Shown here: piece by piece, positions 55,701-64,000 of the stretch
Position numbering within the stretch: position 1 is the stretch's first letter
How the letters are laid out: every line of letters starts with the position of its first letter
Assembly: GCA_017965445.1 (NCBI GenBank)
Contig: JAGCPZ010000068.1
Span: 21,007 to 85,006, forward strand
DNA from: Fibrobacter sp.
GTDB lineage: Bacteria; Fibrobacterota; Fibrobacteria; Fibrobacterales; Fibrobacteraceae
Direction of reading: 5' to 3'
Length of the DNA: 64,000 nt
Translations under genes and position numbers: made by a program
The notes under the pieces: model-generated
Databases searched by the model: none
What the model was told of the DNA's origin: nothing
What the model saw: the letters and a program-made list of their open reading frames with translations, nothing else

Positions 55701-58700
55701 TGATATTTGCAGCACCATGCCAGTACTTGTTCGGAATGACAATCGTTGCTTCGTTGTTCGCTTCAACCTTGACCTTGAGCGAAGAAGCAGAAGATTCCTC
55801 ATCATCCTTTCCTTTTTTCTTGGAAGAACCCTGGCTAATCGGGCTCACCTTGAACGTCCACTTGAGATCGCTAATCTTGTGGTCCGGATCCTTGACGTAG
55901 TCGGCAAGCTTGATGGGCTGGAACTGTTTCTTTTCGTCAATGGACTGGTCGCGCAAATCACGGACAAATTCAGGAGAATCGTTCACAGAAACGACCGTAA
56001 AGGTCACTTCCTTGCTATCCGAAGCGCCATCCGGGTCTGTTACCGTAAAGCGAACCTTTTCAGAACCGTTCCAGCTTGCATTCGGCGGAGTAACCGTCAC
56101 CTTGTGAGCGGCATCCATCGCAACACGGAGTTCCTTGTTACCTTCAATCTTCCACTTGAGCCTGTTCTTCGGATGGTCAAGGTCTTCAACGTAATTGTCG
56201 AGTTCAATCGGCTTGAACGATTCCTTTTCCTTAACAGACTGGCTTGCAATTTCCTTCATAATCGGCGGGTCGTTCACAGATACAACCGTAAATGTCGCCG
56301 TCGTGCGGGCCTTGGCACCAGCCGGGTCCGTCACGGTGAACGTCACCTTTTCGGAACCGTTCCACATCTTGTTCGGCGTTTTGACGGTCACCAAACCGGT
56401 CTTGGACATATCGACCTTGAGGTCCTTGTTTCCAGTGAAATCAATCTTCAAATCTTCAAAGCGGTCATCCGGGTCGGACACGAGTTCAGCAACATTGAAT
56501 GCAGTAAATTCGCCCTTTTCCTGGATGGTCTGGTCTGCAATCTGCTTGATTTCAGGAAGGTCGTTCACAGATTCTACAGTAAATACAGCGGTCGAGGTTG
56601 CCTTTGCGCCTTCCGGGTCCGTCACGGTAAACGTAATTTCTTCGGCACCATTCCAGGACTTGTTCGGAATGCCAATCGTTGCAACCTTGTTGCCATCAAT
56701 ATCGACCTTGAGTTCACACTCTCTCTTCTTGGAGCCCGCAGCCGGCCTGCAAGACGTAGCAAACGAGAGTTCCGAGAGTTTGTTATCCAAATCCTTCACC
56801 ATGTCGCCAAGCTTGATTGGCTGGAACTGGGCTTTTTCCTTGATGGTTTGCGGAGTCACTTGTCTGGTAAACATCGGCACGTCGTTCACGGATTCAACCG
56901 TAAAGTTAACGGTCTTTTCATCGCAAGCGTTATCCGGGTCACAAACCTTGAATGTAATCGCTTCGGCGCCATGCCACTGGGCAGACGGCGGAGTAATGCG
57001 GGCATTGTGTGCGGCATCCAAGGCCACCTTGAGTTCCTTGTTGCCTGTAAACGACCATTTGAGTCTGTTCTTCGCATGGTCCGGGTCCTCGACATAATTG
57101 TCAAGTTCAACGACCTTGAATTCGCCCTGTTCCTTAATCGTCTGTTCACGAATTTCCTTCATGACCGGAGGATCGTTAATCGCTTTCACCGTATATTTTG
57201 CAGCAGTTGTAGCACGGGCGCCTTCCGGGTCCGTCGCCGTAAACGTCAAGGATTCAGTACCGCTCCACTGTTCATGCGGAATCTTGACGGACACTTCGTG
57301 GGTCCTGTTATCGATATTGACCTTGAGATCCCTATTGCCCGTCACTTCAATCTTGAGCTTGGAGAAGTCATGGTCGGCATCGCTCAAGTAATCATCCATG
57401 TTGAACGAAGTAAATTCGTTCCTTTCGTCAATGGTCTGGTCGGGAATCTTCTTGAATACCGGCGGGTCATTCACGGACTTCACGTTAAGAGCAACTTCCT
57501 GCTTGGCGGAACCGCCTTCCGGGTCCATCACAGTGAACGTAGCGACCGTATTGCCAAACCAGCTCGGGTCCGGGATTTCGACTGTTGCCACATGCTGGTC
57601 GTCAATAGAGACATTGAGCGTGCCCGTTTCCGGCATCGGTCCCTGATGCTTGACCTCGACATCCCAGGAGAGTTCGGAGTTCTTATGGTCTTCGTCCTTG
57701 ACAAAGTCATCCAGCTTGATCTTGGTGAACTGCTGTTTTTCGTTGATGTTCTGGTTCGGAATCGGGCGGATGAACTTCGGCAAGTCATTCACGGAATTGA
57801 CCGTAAACATGGCTTCGCATTCGGCAGAAGCGCCTTCCGGGTCCGTAGCCTTGAACTTGATGGATTCAGAACCATTCCACATTTTGTTCGGAATGCGGAT
57901 TGTAGCGACACCGCCAGAAACGGAGACCTTCAAGTCCTTGGCGCCCGCAACAGCCCACTTGAGCATTTCGATGCGGTGGTCCGGGTCCTTCACGTATTGG
58001 CCAAGCTGAATCGGGGCAAATTCCTGTTTTTCGTCAATCGTCTGGTCAGGAATATTCTGAACAAACTCAGGAGGATCGTTGATGGAATTTACTTTGAACA
58101 AAACGTCCTGCTTGGCGGACGCACCAGCAGCGTCAGTCACCGTAAACGTCACACGTTCCTGACCGCTCCAGTATTCGTTCGGAAGATTTACGATAGCAGA
58201 ACCGTACTTGTCGATTTCAATCTTCAAGTCCTTGTTGCCCGTCACTGTCCACTTGAGCTTCATCACGTCGTCATCTGGGTCTGCAACGTAATCTGCAAGA
58301 GAAAGCATGTCGAACTGATTCCTTTCTTCAATCACTTGGTCAGGAATCTTCTTCGTGAACGTCGGGGGGTCATTTATCGCCGACACCGTAAAGGCAGCCG
58401 TCTTGTTGTCGCTACCGTAATCCGGGTCCGTCGCAATAAACTTGATTGTCGCAGAACCGTACCAATGGGCATCAGGAATCACAATCGTCGCCACGCGGTT
58501 CCCGTCAATCGTCACGGACAAGTCGCCATCGCCCTGCGGACCACCCGCCGGACGGATTTCTGTATCCCATGAAATCTGGTCCTTCTTGTGGTCAGGGTCG
58601 TTCACAAAGTCATCCAAGCGGATTTTTGCAAACTGCTTGCCTTCTTCAACTACCTGGCCCGGGATTTGCGTCACAACCGGAGGATTGTTCACGGATTCCA

Positions 58701-59160
58701 CAGAGAAGTTCACCGTCTCGGAGGCAGATGCCCCCTTAGAGTCCGTCGCCGTAAAAGTAATGTCTTCGGCGCCGTTCCAAAGCGGCCCCGGAGTTGTAAT
58801 TATAGCCGTATGGTCTGCACCAATTATCACCTTGAGATTCTTGTTGCCACTGGCCTTCCAACGGATCTGCGCGGGTTGATCAGAATCATCCGTTACAAAA
58901 TTATCGAGTTTGATTGGTGTAAAAGCGCCACCTTCTTGAATGTATTCGCCAGGGATACCGCTAACCTGCGGAGGGTCGTTTGGCACGGCAGCCGGCGCTT
59001 GAGCTGCGGGTTGAGGTTCGGGATTTGCAGGAGCTGCTGCAGGTGCCGGAGCAGGAGCTTGAGCTGGGGCCGCAGGGGCCGGATTTTGCGCAAAAGATGC
59101 TGTTGCAATTACACTAGTAGTAACAAGCACGGTCGCCATGGACCATTTCAATTTATTCAT
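52717..59160 (-). CDS. Giant secreted protein of about 20 tandem Ig/cadherin-like repeats
   Basis: 2147 residues from the ATG at 59160 (GGAG about 7 nt upstream). Signal peptide (MATVLVTTSVIATASFAQ), a Pro/Ala/Gln-rich stretch to residue ~60, then 19 repeats of about 95-115 residues. Each starts after SVNDPP-like (VNDPP, INDPP, VNDLP) with IPDQTIxEKxxFxxIxL, has DPD or DxD near position 30, LKWxVxGNKDLKV in the middle, and WNGSExITFTVTDPEGA at the end. A final cadherin-like repeat (TRENEKLTVPASGGLMSG ... GFTGIDEFTYKVFDPAG) and a KKKK end follow. Three repeats carry Lys-rich insertions (KKGKDDEESSAS; KKSKKGKKGKK; KKDKKKKKGGKK). The DxD sites suggest Ca binding. Likely surface adhesin or envelope scaffold; no LPxTG or sorting domain seen. 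Confidence 0.85.
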   Translation of the reverse strand: MNKLKWSMATVLVTTSVIATASFAQNPAPAAPAQAPAPAPAAAPANPEPQPAAQAPAAVPNDPPQVSGIPGEYIQEGGAFTPIKLDNFVTDDSDQPAQIRWKASGNKNLKVIIGADHTAIITTPGPLWNGAEDITFTATDSKGASASETVNFSVESVNNPPVVTQIPGQVVEEGKQFAKIRLDDFVNDPDHKKDQISWDTEIRPAGGPQGDGDLSVTIDGNRVATIVIPDAHWYGSATIKFIATDPDYGSDNKTAAFTVSAINDPPTFTKKIPDQVIEERNQFDMLSLADYVADPDDDVMKLKWTVTGNKDLKIEIDKYGSAIVNLPNEYWSGQERVTFTVTDAAGASAKQDVLFKVNSINDPPEFVQNIPDQTIDEKQEFAPIQLGQYVKDPDHRIEMLKWAVAGAKDLKVSVSGGVATIRIPNKMWNGSESIKFKATDPEGASAECEAMFTVNSVNDLPKFIRPIPNQNINEKQQFTKIKLDDFVKDEDHKNSELSWDVEVKHQGPMPETGTLNVSIDDQHVATVEIPDPSWFGNTVATFTVMDPEGGSAKQEVALNVKSVNDPPVFKKIPDQTIDERNEFTSFNMDDYLSDADHDFSKLKIEVTGNRDLKVNIDNRTHEVSVKIPHEQWSGTESLTFTATDPEGARATTAAKYTVKAINDPPVMKEIREQTIKEQGEFKVVELDNYVEDPDHAKNRLKWSFTGNKELKVALDAAHNARITPPSAQWHGAEAITFKVCDPDNACDEKTVNFTVESVNDVPMFTRQVTPQTIKEKAQFQPIKLGDMVKDLDNKLSELSFATSCRPAAGSKKRECELKVDIDGNKVATIGIPNKSWNGAEEITFTVTDPEGAKATSTAVFTVESVNDLPEIKQIADQTIQEKGEFTAFNVAELVSDPDDRFEDLKIDFTGNKDLKVDMSKTGLVTVKTPNKMWNGSEKVTFTVTDPAGAKARTTATFTVVSVNDPPIMKEIASQSVKEKESFKPIELDNYVEDLDHPKNRLKWKIEGNKELRVAMDAAHKVTVTPPNASWNGSEKVRFTVTDPDGASDSKEVTFTVVSVNDSPEFVRDLRDQSIDEKKQFQPIKLADYVKDPDHKISDLKWTFKVSPISQGSSKKKGKDDEESSASSLKVKVEANNEATIVIPNKYWHGAANITFTATDPEGASASKTARFEVRSVNDAPVIAASAPTGETILEGGRFKTIDLSTLADDPDHSASSLKWEVTGNRDLKLDIRKDNTVLVNVPNKQWSGKETITFSVSDPEGAVARHKMVFEVTRVNDPPTFVKRIPDQKIKEKEVFKPIKLDEFVTDPDNKPNELRWKITGAKQLKAEVTPSRMLMVSAPNKDFWCAPEMMVLEVSDPDGAKASQTITFEIASVNDPPTLRDIPPQRIREKGQFKDIDLSKFVRDPDNTMEQLTWSVKVVNPESAHAKKSKKGKKGKKDDDDEDDTPVKDPFSVVIYKGGLAHIEIGDPHWHGERNVVFTVKDPEGASDSKTVNFVVESVNDPPAIRPILAQSIKEKEHFEPIELLKFVSDPDHPTSSLKFEIAQTRALKASINAKKQLVVATPDKYWNGSEKIRLEVTDPEGARAVQQIDFEVSSVNDPPTIVKDIPSQKIKEKERFEIIDLTRIANDPDDKPNELKWTVSGNKELAVDVKNGRASVTMPNPNWFGKETITFTVSDPERASASTKATFEVVPVNDPPKFKPIPQQVIEEKKTFPAIDLTKFVTDPDNTVDELKWSIDGENPYASAAPAKSSKSSKKDKKKKKGGKKQVEEAPAPVVSSGKHELKYNISDKGILTVEIPNKYWNGSESITVNVFDPSREKASTEIRFTVKSVNDPPVVKEIPGQTTQEGKTFKPINLDEFVSDPDHKKNEIRWSVSGAKNLDVRINGSRVAEVKPRRDNWFGDETVIFTATDPSGASDKSVVKFVVKHVNAPPVMRDIPDFTIRENQNEGVIATIKLDQYARDKDHSFDELKWKFTGQKQLQVNYDRQKKTVVISQPYTHWKGKPERITFTVTDPEGGTAHKTATFTVIAVNNAPETKAQNYVTRENEKLTVPASGGLMSGAIDPDGDKLASVKLVMKPRNGRIILNETNGSFEYTPNKGFTGIDEFTYKVFDPAGAGSKVTNAEINVMMKMNDIRGNAANNNKKKK

Positions 59161-59555
59161 TTTTATTCTCCGAATGACCATATACACGAATGCAAAATTT
59201 CAGAGCGAAATTTCTCAGACGGTTTAAAAACATCTGTAAATATAATGTTTTCAAAAAAAAACAAAGCACTTAAAAAAAATGTTTTTTCGCTCTTATATAA
59301 TACAATTTTGGCCAAATTCGTTAAAAAGTTTTCATAACTTACCAATTGTCAACGAGTTAGAAAACCGAGAATTATTTTTTCTCAAAAAAACTTTTTCAAA
59401 GCGTAAACTTAAAAAACAAACGTAAAATGTAAAATTTTTGTAAAACACGACATTTTTTTGTTTTCGACCTTCCGCGCACGCCTCAAAAATCGACAAAATC
59501 CGCAAAAAAAAACTAATTTTACGAATACAACCATTAAATCTAACCAGGAAAAACA
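59161..59555. other. 395-bp AT-rich divergent gap, no gene seen
   Basis: Very AT-rich with A and T runs (e.g. near 59240-59330 and 59380-59530). It separates the divergent giant-protein gene and the small-protein gene. Short open frames in it lack ribosome sites and normal composition. It presumably holds both promoters; candidates such as TGTAAATATAATGTTTTC (59234-59251) are too weak to call. Confidence 0.6.
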
Positions 59556-59963
59556 ATGAAATTCGTATTTCTCTGCGACGCCAACTACCTCAAAGGCGAC
59601 ATGGTAAACTTCCAGAACAACTTCCCCACCAATCACGAACTCGTGACGATGACCTCTGAAGACCTTCTCCAGAGCAAGTCCATTATCGAAGGGACCTTTG
59701 CTATCTTGGCAGAACGTACCACCTGGCAGAAGAACTTCAGCCTTTTCCGCTATTTCGGCCTCTTGCCGCTTTTGGAAGTGCTTCCCCTCGGCATCGTCTC
59801 CCGTGGCCGCCGCAACGAACCCATCAAGGGCCGCAGCCAGAACAGGAATCAGGAATTCTACTTCAACCCGGCAGCATCCGCCGAAGAACTCTATCTCCAA
59901 GTCGATAAGTTCGTCGCTGCGCCGCCTTCCGGCTACACCTATCCGCGCGGTACCGCCAAGTAA
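59556..59963 (+). CDS. Small unknown protein upstream of an M23 peptidase
   Basis: 135 residues, AGGA 8 nt before the ATG. No signal peptide; a basic segment (IVSRGRRNEPIKGRSQNRNQ) and a Pro/Gly-rich end (AAPPSGYTYPRGTAK). One hydrophobic patch in the middle (RYFGLLPLLEVLPLGIV) might associate with the membrane. I do not recognise it. It is 6 bp from the M23 gene, so a partner role is likely. Confidence 0.7.
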   Translation: MKFVFLCDANYLKGDMVNFQNNFPTNHELVTMTSEDLLQSKSIIEGTFAILAERTTWQKNFSLFRYFGLLPLLEVLPLGIVSRGRRNEPIKGRSQNRNQEFYFNPAASAEELYLQVDKFVAAPPSGYTYPRGTAK

Positions 59964-59969
59964 GGGGAC

Positions 59970-61502
59970 ATGCAAAGAAAGGTTCTAGAAAACCTTTACA
60001 GTCAAGGCGGGCTCACTCTCTTCGCCATCGCCGACGGAGACGAAATGCCCATCGAAGCCTTGCATAAATTCGCACTGGCGCTCAATGCCGGTGCGCATTT
60101 TATTGTACTTGATTTTTCAGGCAGGCAACTTCTTGCCGGGAACGCCCCCTTCCCAACGCAGGAGCTTTTCAAAAAGGAGCTCTCCGATGAAGAAATCAAG
60201 CAAATTTCCGGAACGCTCGCTGTTGACGAAAAAATCACGTTCGCGGGCACAAAGGCGATGCCTTCGTCGGACAGCGAATACAGGATTCTCTACCACAACA
60301 TCAAGAAGCTGGAATCGTTAGTCCCGCAAATTCTCGGTATCGTTTCTGCAGACGAAACTGAAAATGTCGGAAATCTCGTTTCGATGTCCCGCATTCTCTT
60401 GATGCACGTGACGCCCATGTCCATCGACACAGCGGCATCGTTTATCGAGGATGTAAAACAGACGCACAAGGCACAAATTCTCTGGCTCTCAAATGACCGC
60501 CCAGCAAGGCGAATTTTCCCGAAAGCATGCAAGGCAATACGTCGCAACAAAAGCGCGACCAAGGAAGCCCTGAACTCTAATTTTCGCGAGAACCCGGAAG
60601 AACTTGCAAAAATCGTCAAAAAGCTCCACAAGATTTCCATTCTTGTCAAGAACCCGCTGGACGGCGTTCCGCGAATTATCCGCAACCTGTTCCCGCTCCT
60701 ACTGCTTTTCGCCATCATTGCGCCATTCCTCTTCGTTACTGACATCGACCGTAGCGATTCAAACCTGCGCGACCGCATCCAGGAACGGAACAGACTTTCC
60801 GTCGCCCCTTCTTTTGAATATACCTTCGACGGTATAGAGAACATGCAGCGCATCGCGCGCTACGCCATCGGTCGCTTCGACGCCATCATTACAAATGAAA
60901 AGATGGTCAAGAACTACGTGGCAAAAACGCTTGAAGACAACGGATTCAAAGTAACATCATGGGAAAAGGGGAACCAGAATATTCCTCCCAAAGGAACCAC
61001 CATCCGCTTCTCGCGCCCGGACGAAATCAAGCGCCCTGCATCGGCAGACACCATCGGCGCCGCATGGAAGTTCTGGACATCCGTCATATCGGACAGCATC
61101 GCCTACCTCACAGAATTTTATCATGAAAAAGCAACTTCCACACAAAGGATGCATAACGGCATCGACGTTGCAAGCCGCATGGGCGCACGTATCCTGGCGC
61201 CGTTCGGAGCAAAGGCCTGGACAAGCCGCGACGAGCGCGGCGGCGTCATCATAGCACTTGTTCGCAAAAACGACGTTATCTTGTTCATGCACTGCGACAA
61301 GCTCCTTTATCTGAACGGACAAGAGGTCATGCCGGGCGATCCTATCGCCACAGTCGGCACTACAGGACACACGACTGGCCCCCACGCCCACATCGTCACC
61401 GGGATAGTCCGCAAGAAGGGAAAAAAGCAAATCGGGAACGTCCGATACGACGTAATTGACCCAATCAAGTGGTTCTACAAGTTCAAACCGACCTCAAAGT
61501 AA
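59970..61502 (+). CDS. Membrane-anchored M23 (LytM-type) peptidase
   Basis: 510 residues, GGGG 3 nt before the ATG. Residues 1-230 are cytoplasmic and unrecognised. A single transmembrane helix (PLLLLFAIIAPFLFVT) lies near residue 250. Residues about 390-500 are an M23 domain: HNGIDVASRMGARILAPFGAKAW has the first His and Asp ligands, and GHTTGPHAHIVTG has the HAH ligand pair. All metal ligands appear present, so it may cut peptidoglycan cross-links. The large cytoplasmic N-terminus is unusual for M23 proteins and may couple wall cutting to an internal signal. Confidence 0.85.
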   Translation: MQRKVLENLYSQGGLTLFAIADGDEMPIEALHKFALALNAGAHFIVLDFSGRQLLAGNAPFPTQELFKKELSDEEIKQISGTLAVDEKITFAGTKAMPSSDSEYRILYHNIKKLESLVPQILGIVSADETENVGNLVSMSRILLMHVTPMSIDTAASFIEDVKQTHKAQILWLSNDRPARRIFPKACKAIRRNKSATKEALNSNFRENPEELAKIVKKLHKISILVKNPLDGVPRIIRNLFPLLLLFAIIAPFLFVTDIDRSDSNLRDRIQERNRLSVAPSFEYTFDGIENMQRIARYAIGRFDAIITNEKMVKNYVAKTLEDNGFKVTSWEKGNQNIPPKGTTIRFSRPDEIKRPASADTIGAAWKFWTSVISDSIAYLTEFYHEKATSTQRMHNGIDVASRMGARILAPFGAKAWTSRDERGGVIIALVRKNDVILFMHCDKLLYLNGQEVMPGDPIATVGTTGHTTGPHAHIVTGIVRKKGKKQIGNVRYDVIDPIKWFYKFKPTSK

Positions 61503-61666
61503 ATTTTTTGGTGCTTTACATCACATGTAACTTAAAAATATGCAAAAAAAGCCCTTTTGTAACCTCGAATTTACATACATGCTATCGCAAATCTATCAAC
61601 AATTAAGTAACTTTGAATGCGGGATTGATGTAGTAAAAAACAATGTCAAAACAAAAGGATTAGGAC

Positions 61667-62119
61667 ATGAAAAAAAACATCATTTGGGCAACCATCGCAC
61701 TCGTAGCATCTTTCTTTGCTGGATGCTCTAGTGTCACCCCCCCGAAAGCCGAACTTGCAATACACAACGACACAGTCCACAACATTCCTGCGATTGACAG
61801 CCTCATCGTCAGCATGAAGCAAGACTACATCAAGCAGTGCTATATGCCTGTTGCAAGCCACCTTCCTCCGGAAAACTCCTGCCAGTCCGACTTGTTCCAG
61901 ATGGTGGAACGTCGCTACCACATGGAATACAACCAGAACCACGTAGCAGCAGCAAGCAACGAACTTTTCTTCAAGGATGTCGTTCCTGAAATCCAGAAGA
62001 AGGTCAAGAGGGAACCCGCCCTCCGCGACCCGCTCCGCAGGGCATTCAACAACAGCGATGACATGCTCGCCTACTACAAGGACAAATACAAGTTCAACAC
62101 CCAGATTGAACAGTTCTAA
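61667..62119 (+). CDS. Small helical lipoprotein
   Basis: 150 residues, AAAGGA 6 nt before the ATG. Lipobox at VASFFAGC (C20). The mature part is mostly helical with two further cysteines (KQCYMPV, NSCQSDL). No motif recognised. 164 bp after the M23 gene and ended by a hairpin, so perhaps its own transcript. The gap upstream shows nothing else. Confidence 0.7.
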   Translation: MKKNIIWATIALVASFFAGCSSVTPPKAELAIHNDTVHNIPAIDSLIVSMKQDYIKQCYMPVASHLPPENSCQSDLFQMVERRYHMEYNQNHVAAASNELFFKDVVPEIQKKVKREPALRDPLRRAFNNSDDMLAYYKDKYKFNTQIEQF

Positions 62120-62140
62120 TTTAAAGACTTGTTTTTGACG

Positions 62141-62168
62141 AAAGCGCGGCCACGAGTCGCGTTTTTTC
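62141..62168 (+). terminator. Terminator between lipoprotein and leuC, touching the leuC promoter
   Basis: AAAGCGCG/CGCGTTTT stem with TTTTTT after it; the leuC TATATTTG box starts at the next base. Confidence 0.7.
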
Positions 62169-62176
62169 TATATTTG
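62169..62176 (+). promoter_or_regulatory. TAnnTTTG promoter box of leuC
   Basis: TATATTTG then GTGCCGCAAATTAAACC; ATG 33 nt downstream. No attenuator or Leu-rich leader is seen. Confidence 0.55.
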
Positions 62177-62209
62177 GTGCCGCAAATTAAACCTAAAAGA
62201 GACAAATCT

Positions 62210-63619
62210 ATGGGAAAATCACTCTATCAGAAAATTTTCGAAAGCCACACGGTAGCTAAGCTCCCGAGCGGCCAGTGCCAGCTCTTTATCGGGCTCCACC
62301 TCTGCCACGAAGTCACGAGCCCGCAGGCTTTTGCGCAGCTCCGCGAAGAAGGCCAGAAGGTGCTGTTCCCGGAACGCACTTTCGCCACGGTGGACCACAT
62401 CATTCCGACCACCTTCCCGGAACGTAACCGCCCGCTCCAGGACGGCATTTCCGAAGAGATGTTCTCCCATATCGAAAACAACACCAAGAATAACGGCATC
62501 AAGTTCTTTGGCCCCGCCACTGCCGAACAGGGCGTGATTCACATCGTGGGCCCCGAAGAAGGCGTGACCCAGCCGGGCATGACCGTCGCTTGCGGTGACT
62601 CCCACACGGCAACGCACGGTGCCTTCGGTGCTATCGCGTTCGGTATCGGCACGAGCCAGGTGGCAGACGTTTTGGCCACCCAGACGCTCGCCATGAGCCC
62701 CCTCAAGACTCGCCGCATCAAGTTCACAGGCAAGCTGAAGCCGGGTGTGACCGCCAAGGACGTGGCACTCGCCTACATCGCCAAGCTCGGCGTGAACGGT
62801 GGCGTTGGCTACGCTTACGAATTTGCCGGCCCGGTCATCGAAGAAATGGGCATGGAAGGCCGTATGACGGTCTGCAACATGGCTATCGAAGGTGGCGCCC
62901 GCGTCGGTTACTGCAACCCCGACGAAAAGACGTTCGAATACCTCAAGGGCCGTCCATACGCCCCGAAGGCCGACAAGTGGGACGAAGCCGTTGCTTACTG
63001 GAAGTCCGTGGCTACCGACGCCGACGCCCAGTTTGACGATGAAGTCGAAATCAACTGCGACAACCTCGAACCGATGGTTACCTGGGGTATCACTCCGGCC
63101 CAGGCCATCCCGCTGAACGGCAACATGCCGAAGATCGACGAATTCGAAGGCAGCGAAAAGAAGGTCATTTCCGAAGCCTACGAATACATGGGCTGGGAAG
63201 AAGGCAGCCAGATGATTGGCCGCCCCATCGACATCGCCTTCGTGGGTAGCTGCACCAACGGCCGCCTCTCCGACTTGCAGGCCGCCGCAGAAATCATCAA
63301 GGGCCACAAGGTCGCTCCGACCGTCAAGATGTGGGTTGTTCCGGGCTCCATGAAGATCAAGGTGGAAGCCGAACAGCTCGGTCTCGACAAGATCTTTAAG
63401 GAAGCCGGTGCCGAATGGCGCGAAGCAGGCTGCTCGCTCTGCCTCGCCATGAACCCGGATAAGCTCAAGGGCCGCCAGGTCAGCGCATCTTCCAGCAACC
63501 GTAACTTCAAGGGCCGTCAGGGCAGCCCGTCGGGCCGTACCATTTTGATGAGCCCCGCCATGGTAGCCGCCGCCGCTATCGAAGGCTGTGTCACCGACGT
63601 CCGCAAGTACATCAAGTAA
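62210..63619 (+). CDS. leuC: 3-isopropylmalate dehydratase large subunit
   Basis: 469 residues from the ATG at 62210, the usual LeuC start (an upstream in-frame start would add 27 residues with no family match). [57 protein letters not shown] (first cluster Cys) and [12 protein letters not shown] (the other two) bind the 4Fe-4S cluster. It isomerises 2- to 3-isopropylmalate together with LeuD, whose gene starts 18 bp downstream. Confidence 0.97.
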   Translation: MGKSLYQKIFESHTVAKLPSGQCQLFIGLHLCHEVTSPQAFAQLREEGQKVLFPERTFATVDHIIPTTFPERNRPLQDGISEEMFSHIENNTKNNGIKFFGPATAEQGVIHIVGPEEGVTQPGMTVACGDSHTATHGAFGAIAFGIGTSQVADVLATQTLAMSPLKTRRIKFTGKLKPGVTAKDVALAYIAKLGVNGGVGYAYEFAGPVIEEMGMEGRMTVCNMAIEGGARVGYCNPDEKTFEYLKGRPYAPKADKWDEAVAYWKSVATDADAQFDDEVEINCDNLEPMVTWGITPAQAIPLNGNMPKIDEFEGSEKKVISEAYEYMGWEEGSQMIGRPIDIAFVGSCTNGRLSDLQAAAEIIKGHKVAPTVKMWVVPGSMKIKVEAEQLGLDKIFKEAGAEWREAGCSLCLAMNPDKLKGRQVSASSSNRNFKGRQGSPSGRTILMSPAMVAAAAIEGCVTDVRKYIK

Positions 63620-63637
63620 CGCAAGGAGATTTAAAAA

Positions 63638-64000
63638 ATGAATTCTATCGACATTGTTAAAGGTTCCGGCGTTCCTGTTCGCGGAAACGATATCGACACT
63701 GACCGTATCATCCCGGCTCGCTTCCTCAAGTGCGTGACCTTCGAAGGCCTCGGCGACAACGCCTTTGCCGACGATATCGCAGGCCTCGCCGCTCAGGGCA
63801 AGGTCCACCCGTTCCGCGATCCGGCCTACAAGAACGGCTCCATTCTCGTCTCGAACCAGAACTTCGGTTGCGGTTCCAGCCGTGAACACGCTCCGCAGGC
63901 TCTCAAGCGCTGGGGCATCCGTGCCATCATCGCCGAAAGCTACTCCGAAATCTTCTTCGGTAACTGCGTTGCTATCGGCGTGCCTTGCTACAAGGTGAGC
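63638..64000 (+). CDS. leuD: 3-isopropylmalate dehydratase small subunit (3' end outside window)
   Basis: 121 residues are visible and the frame stays open to the window edge. AAGGAG lies 9 nt before the [20 protein letters not shown] is the LeuD start signature and [35 protein letters not shown] the swivel-domain block. It forms the heterodimer with LeuC and is in the same operon. Confidence 0.97.
   Translation, partial: MNSIDIVKGSGVPVRGNDIDTDRIIPARFLKCVTFEGLGDNAFADDIAGLAAQGKVHPFRDPAYKNGSILVSNQNFGCGSSREHAPQALKRWGIRAIIAESYSEIFFGNCVAIGVPCYKVS

Noticed and set aside
53857..58572. A 1571-codon open frame on the + strand opposite the giant repeat gene
   Set aside because: It mirrors the minus-strand repeats; its translation is Arg/His/Phe-rich with no known domain. 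Stop-free antisense frames are expected from the strong codon bias.
59161..59555. Short minus- and plus-strand frames in the AT-rich gap
   Set aside because: No ribosome sites, Phe/Lys/Asn-rich translation typical of AT-rich non-coding DNA.
62120..62209. Leucine attenuator or T-box before leuC
   Set aside because: The gap is too short; there is only a terminator of the previous gene and a promoter box, with no Leu-codon run.
62219..63889. A 556-codon open frame antisense to leuC and leuD
   Set aside because: Same reason: shadow of highly conserved genes with biased codons.

Overview
The window looks like chromosomal DNA of a Fibrobacter species, close to F. succinogenes. Four things point that way. 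It has a TIGR02147-type regulator, a family expanded in Fibrobacter, next to a lipoprotein. It carries several lipoproteins with Ser-rich linkers. It holds polysaccharide-degrading families GH8, GH9 and GH10, two of them with type IX-like C-terminal domains. It also has a C25 (PorU/gingipain-like) peptidase. No rRNA, phage, plasmid or CRISPR locus is visible.

Layout. 1-7168: the end of a YicC-family gene, then a minus-strand cluster of lipoprotein, secreted protein, C25 sortase-like peptidase and membrane protein. 7163-14533: an RF-1-domain (GGQ) protein, a lamin-tail lipoprotein, a receiver-like protein, ruvX, typA, thiD and a MgtC/DUF4010 membrane protein. 14765-24708: a diguanylate cyclase, folA, rlmH, a phosphoesterase, an FKBP isomerase coupled to rpiA, an SDR epimerase, ddl, tsaB, rimI and a DUF218 protein. 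24710-37443: a GH9 protein without signal peptide, a DUF748 protein, a sugar nucleotidyltransferase, two identical tRNA-Lys(CTT) genes, xerD, a radical SAM/SPASM enzyme with a Tyr-Gly-motif lipoprotein, a GH10 protein and a GH8-like protein. 37562-52641: leuB, a TIGR02147 regulator plus lipoprotein, another Ser-rich lipoprotein, adk, clpC, lolD-lolC, a four-helix-bundle protein, lysS, prfC and a DNA-deoxyinosine glycosylase. 52717-64000: a 2147-residue secreted protein of about twenty Ig/cadherin-like repeats, a small unknown protein with an M23 peptidase, a lipoprotein, and leuC with the start of leuD.

Intergenic DNA is unusually patterned. Several families of short palindromic repeats keep their flanks while their stems vary with compensation. 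Minisatellite-like tracts (GACGAAAGA, AGTAGGA and ATGAGCA types) sit against gene ends. Some have become coding: the lolD N-terminus, the tsaB start, and the ends of ruvX and the glycosylase gene. Upstream of many genes a TAnnTTTG-like box recurs, resembling the Bacteroidota -7 element. In three genes it lies only 5 nt before the start codon, which suggests leaderless messages.

The strongest candidate for a little-described system is the radical SAM/SPASM enzyme (31530-32606) with the Cys-rich lipoprotein encoded just upstream (32795-33787). The lipoprotein carries six [L/K/V]-Tyr-Gly-[V/C/P]-[P/V] motifs, two of them in a tandem duplication, and these could be modification sites. A GH8-like protein that seems to have lost both catalytic residues is also notable.
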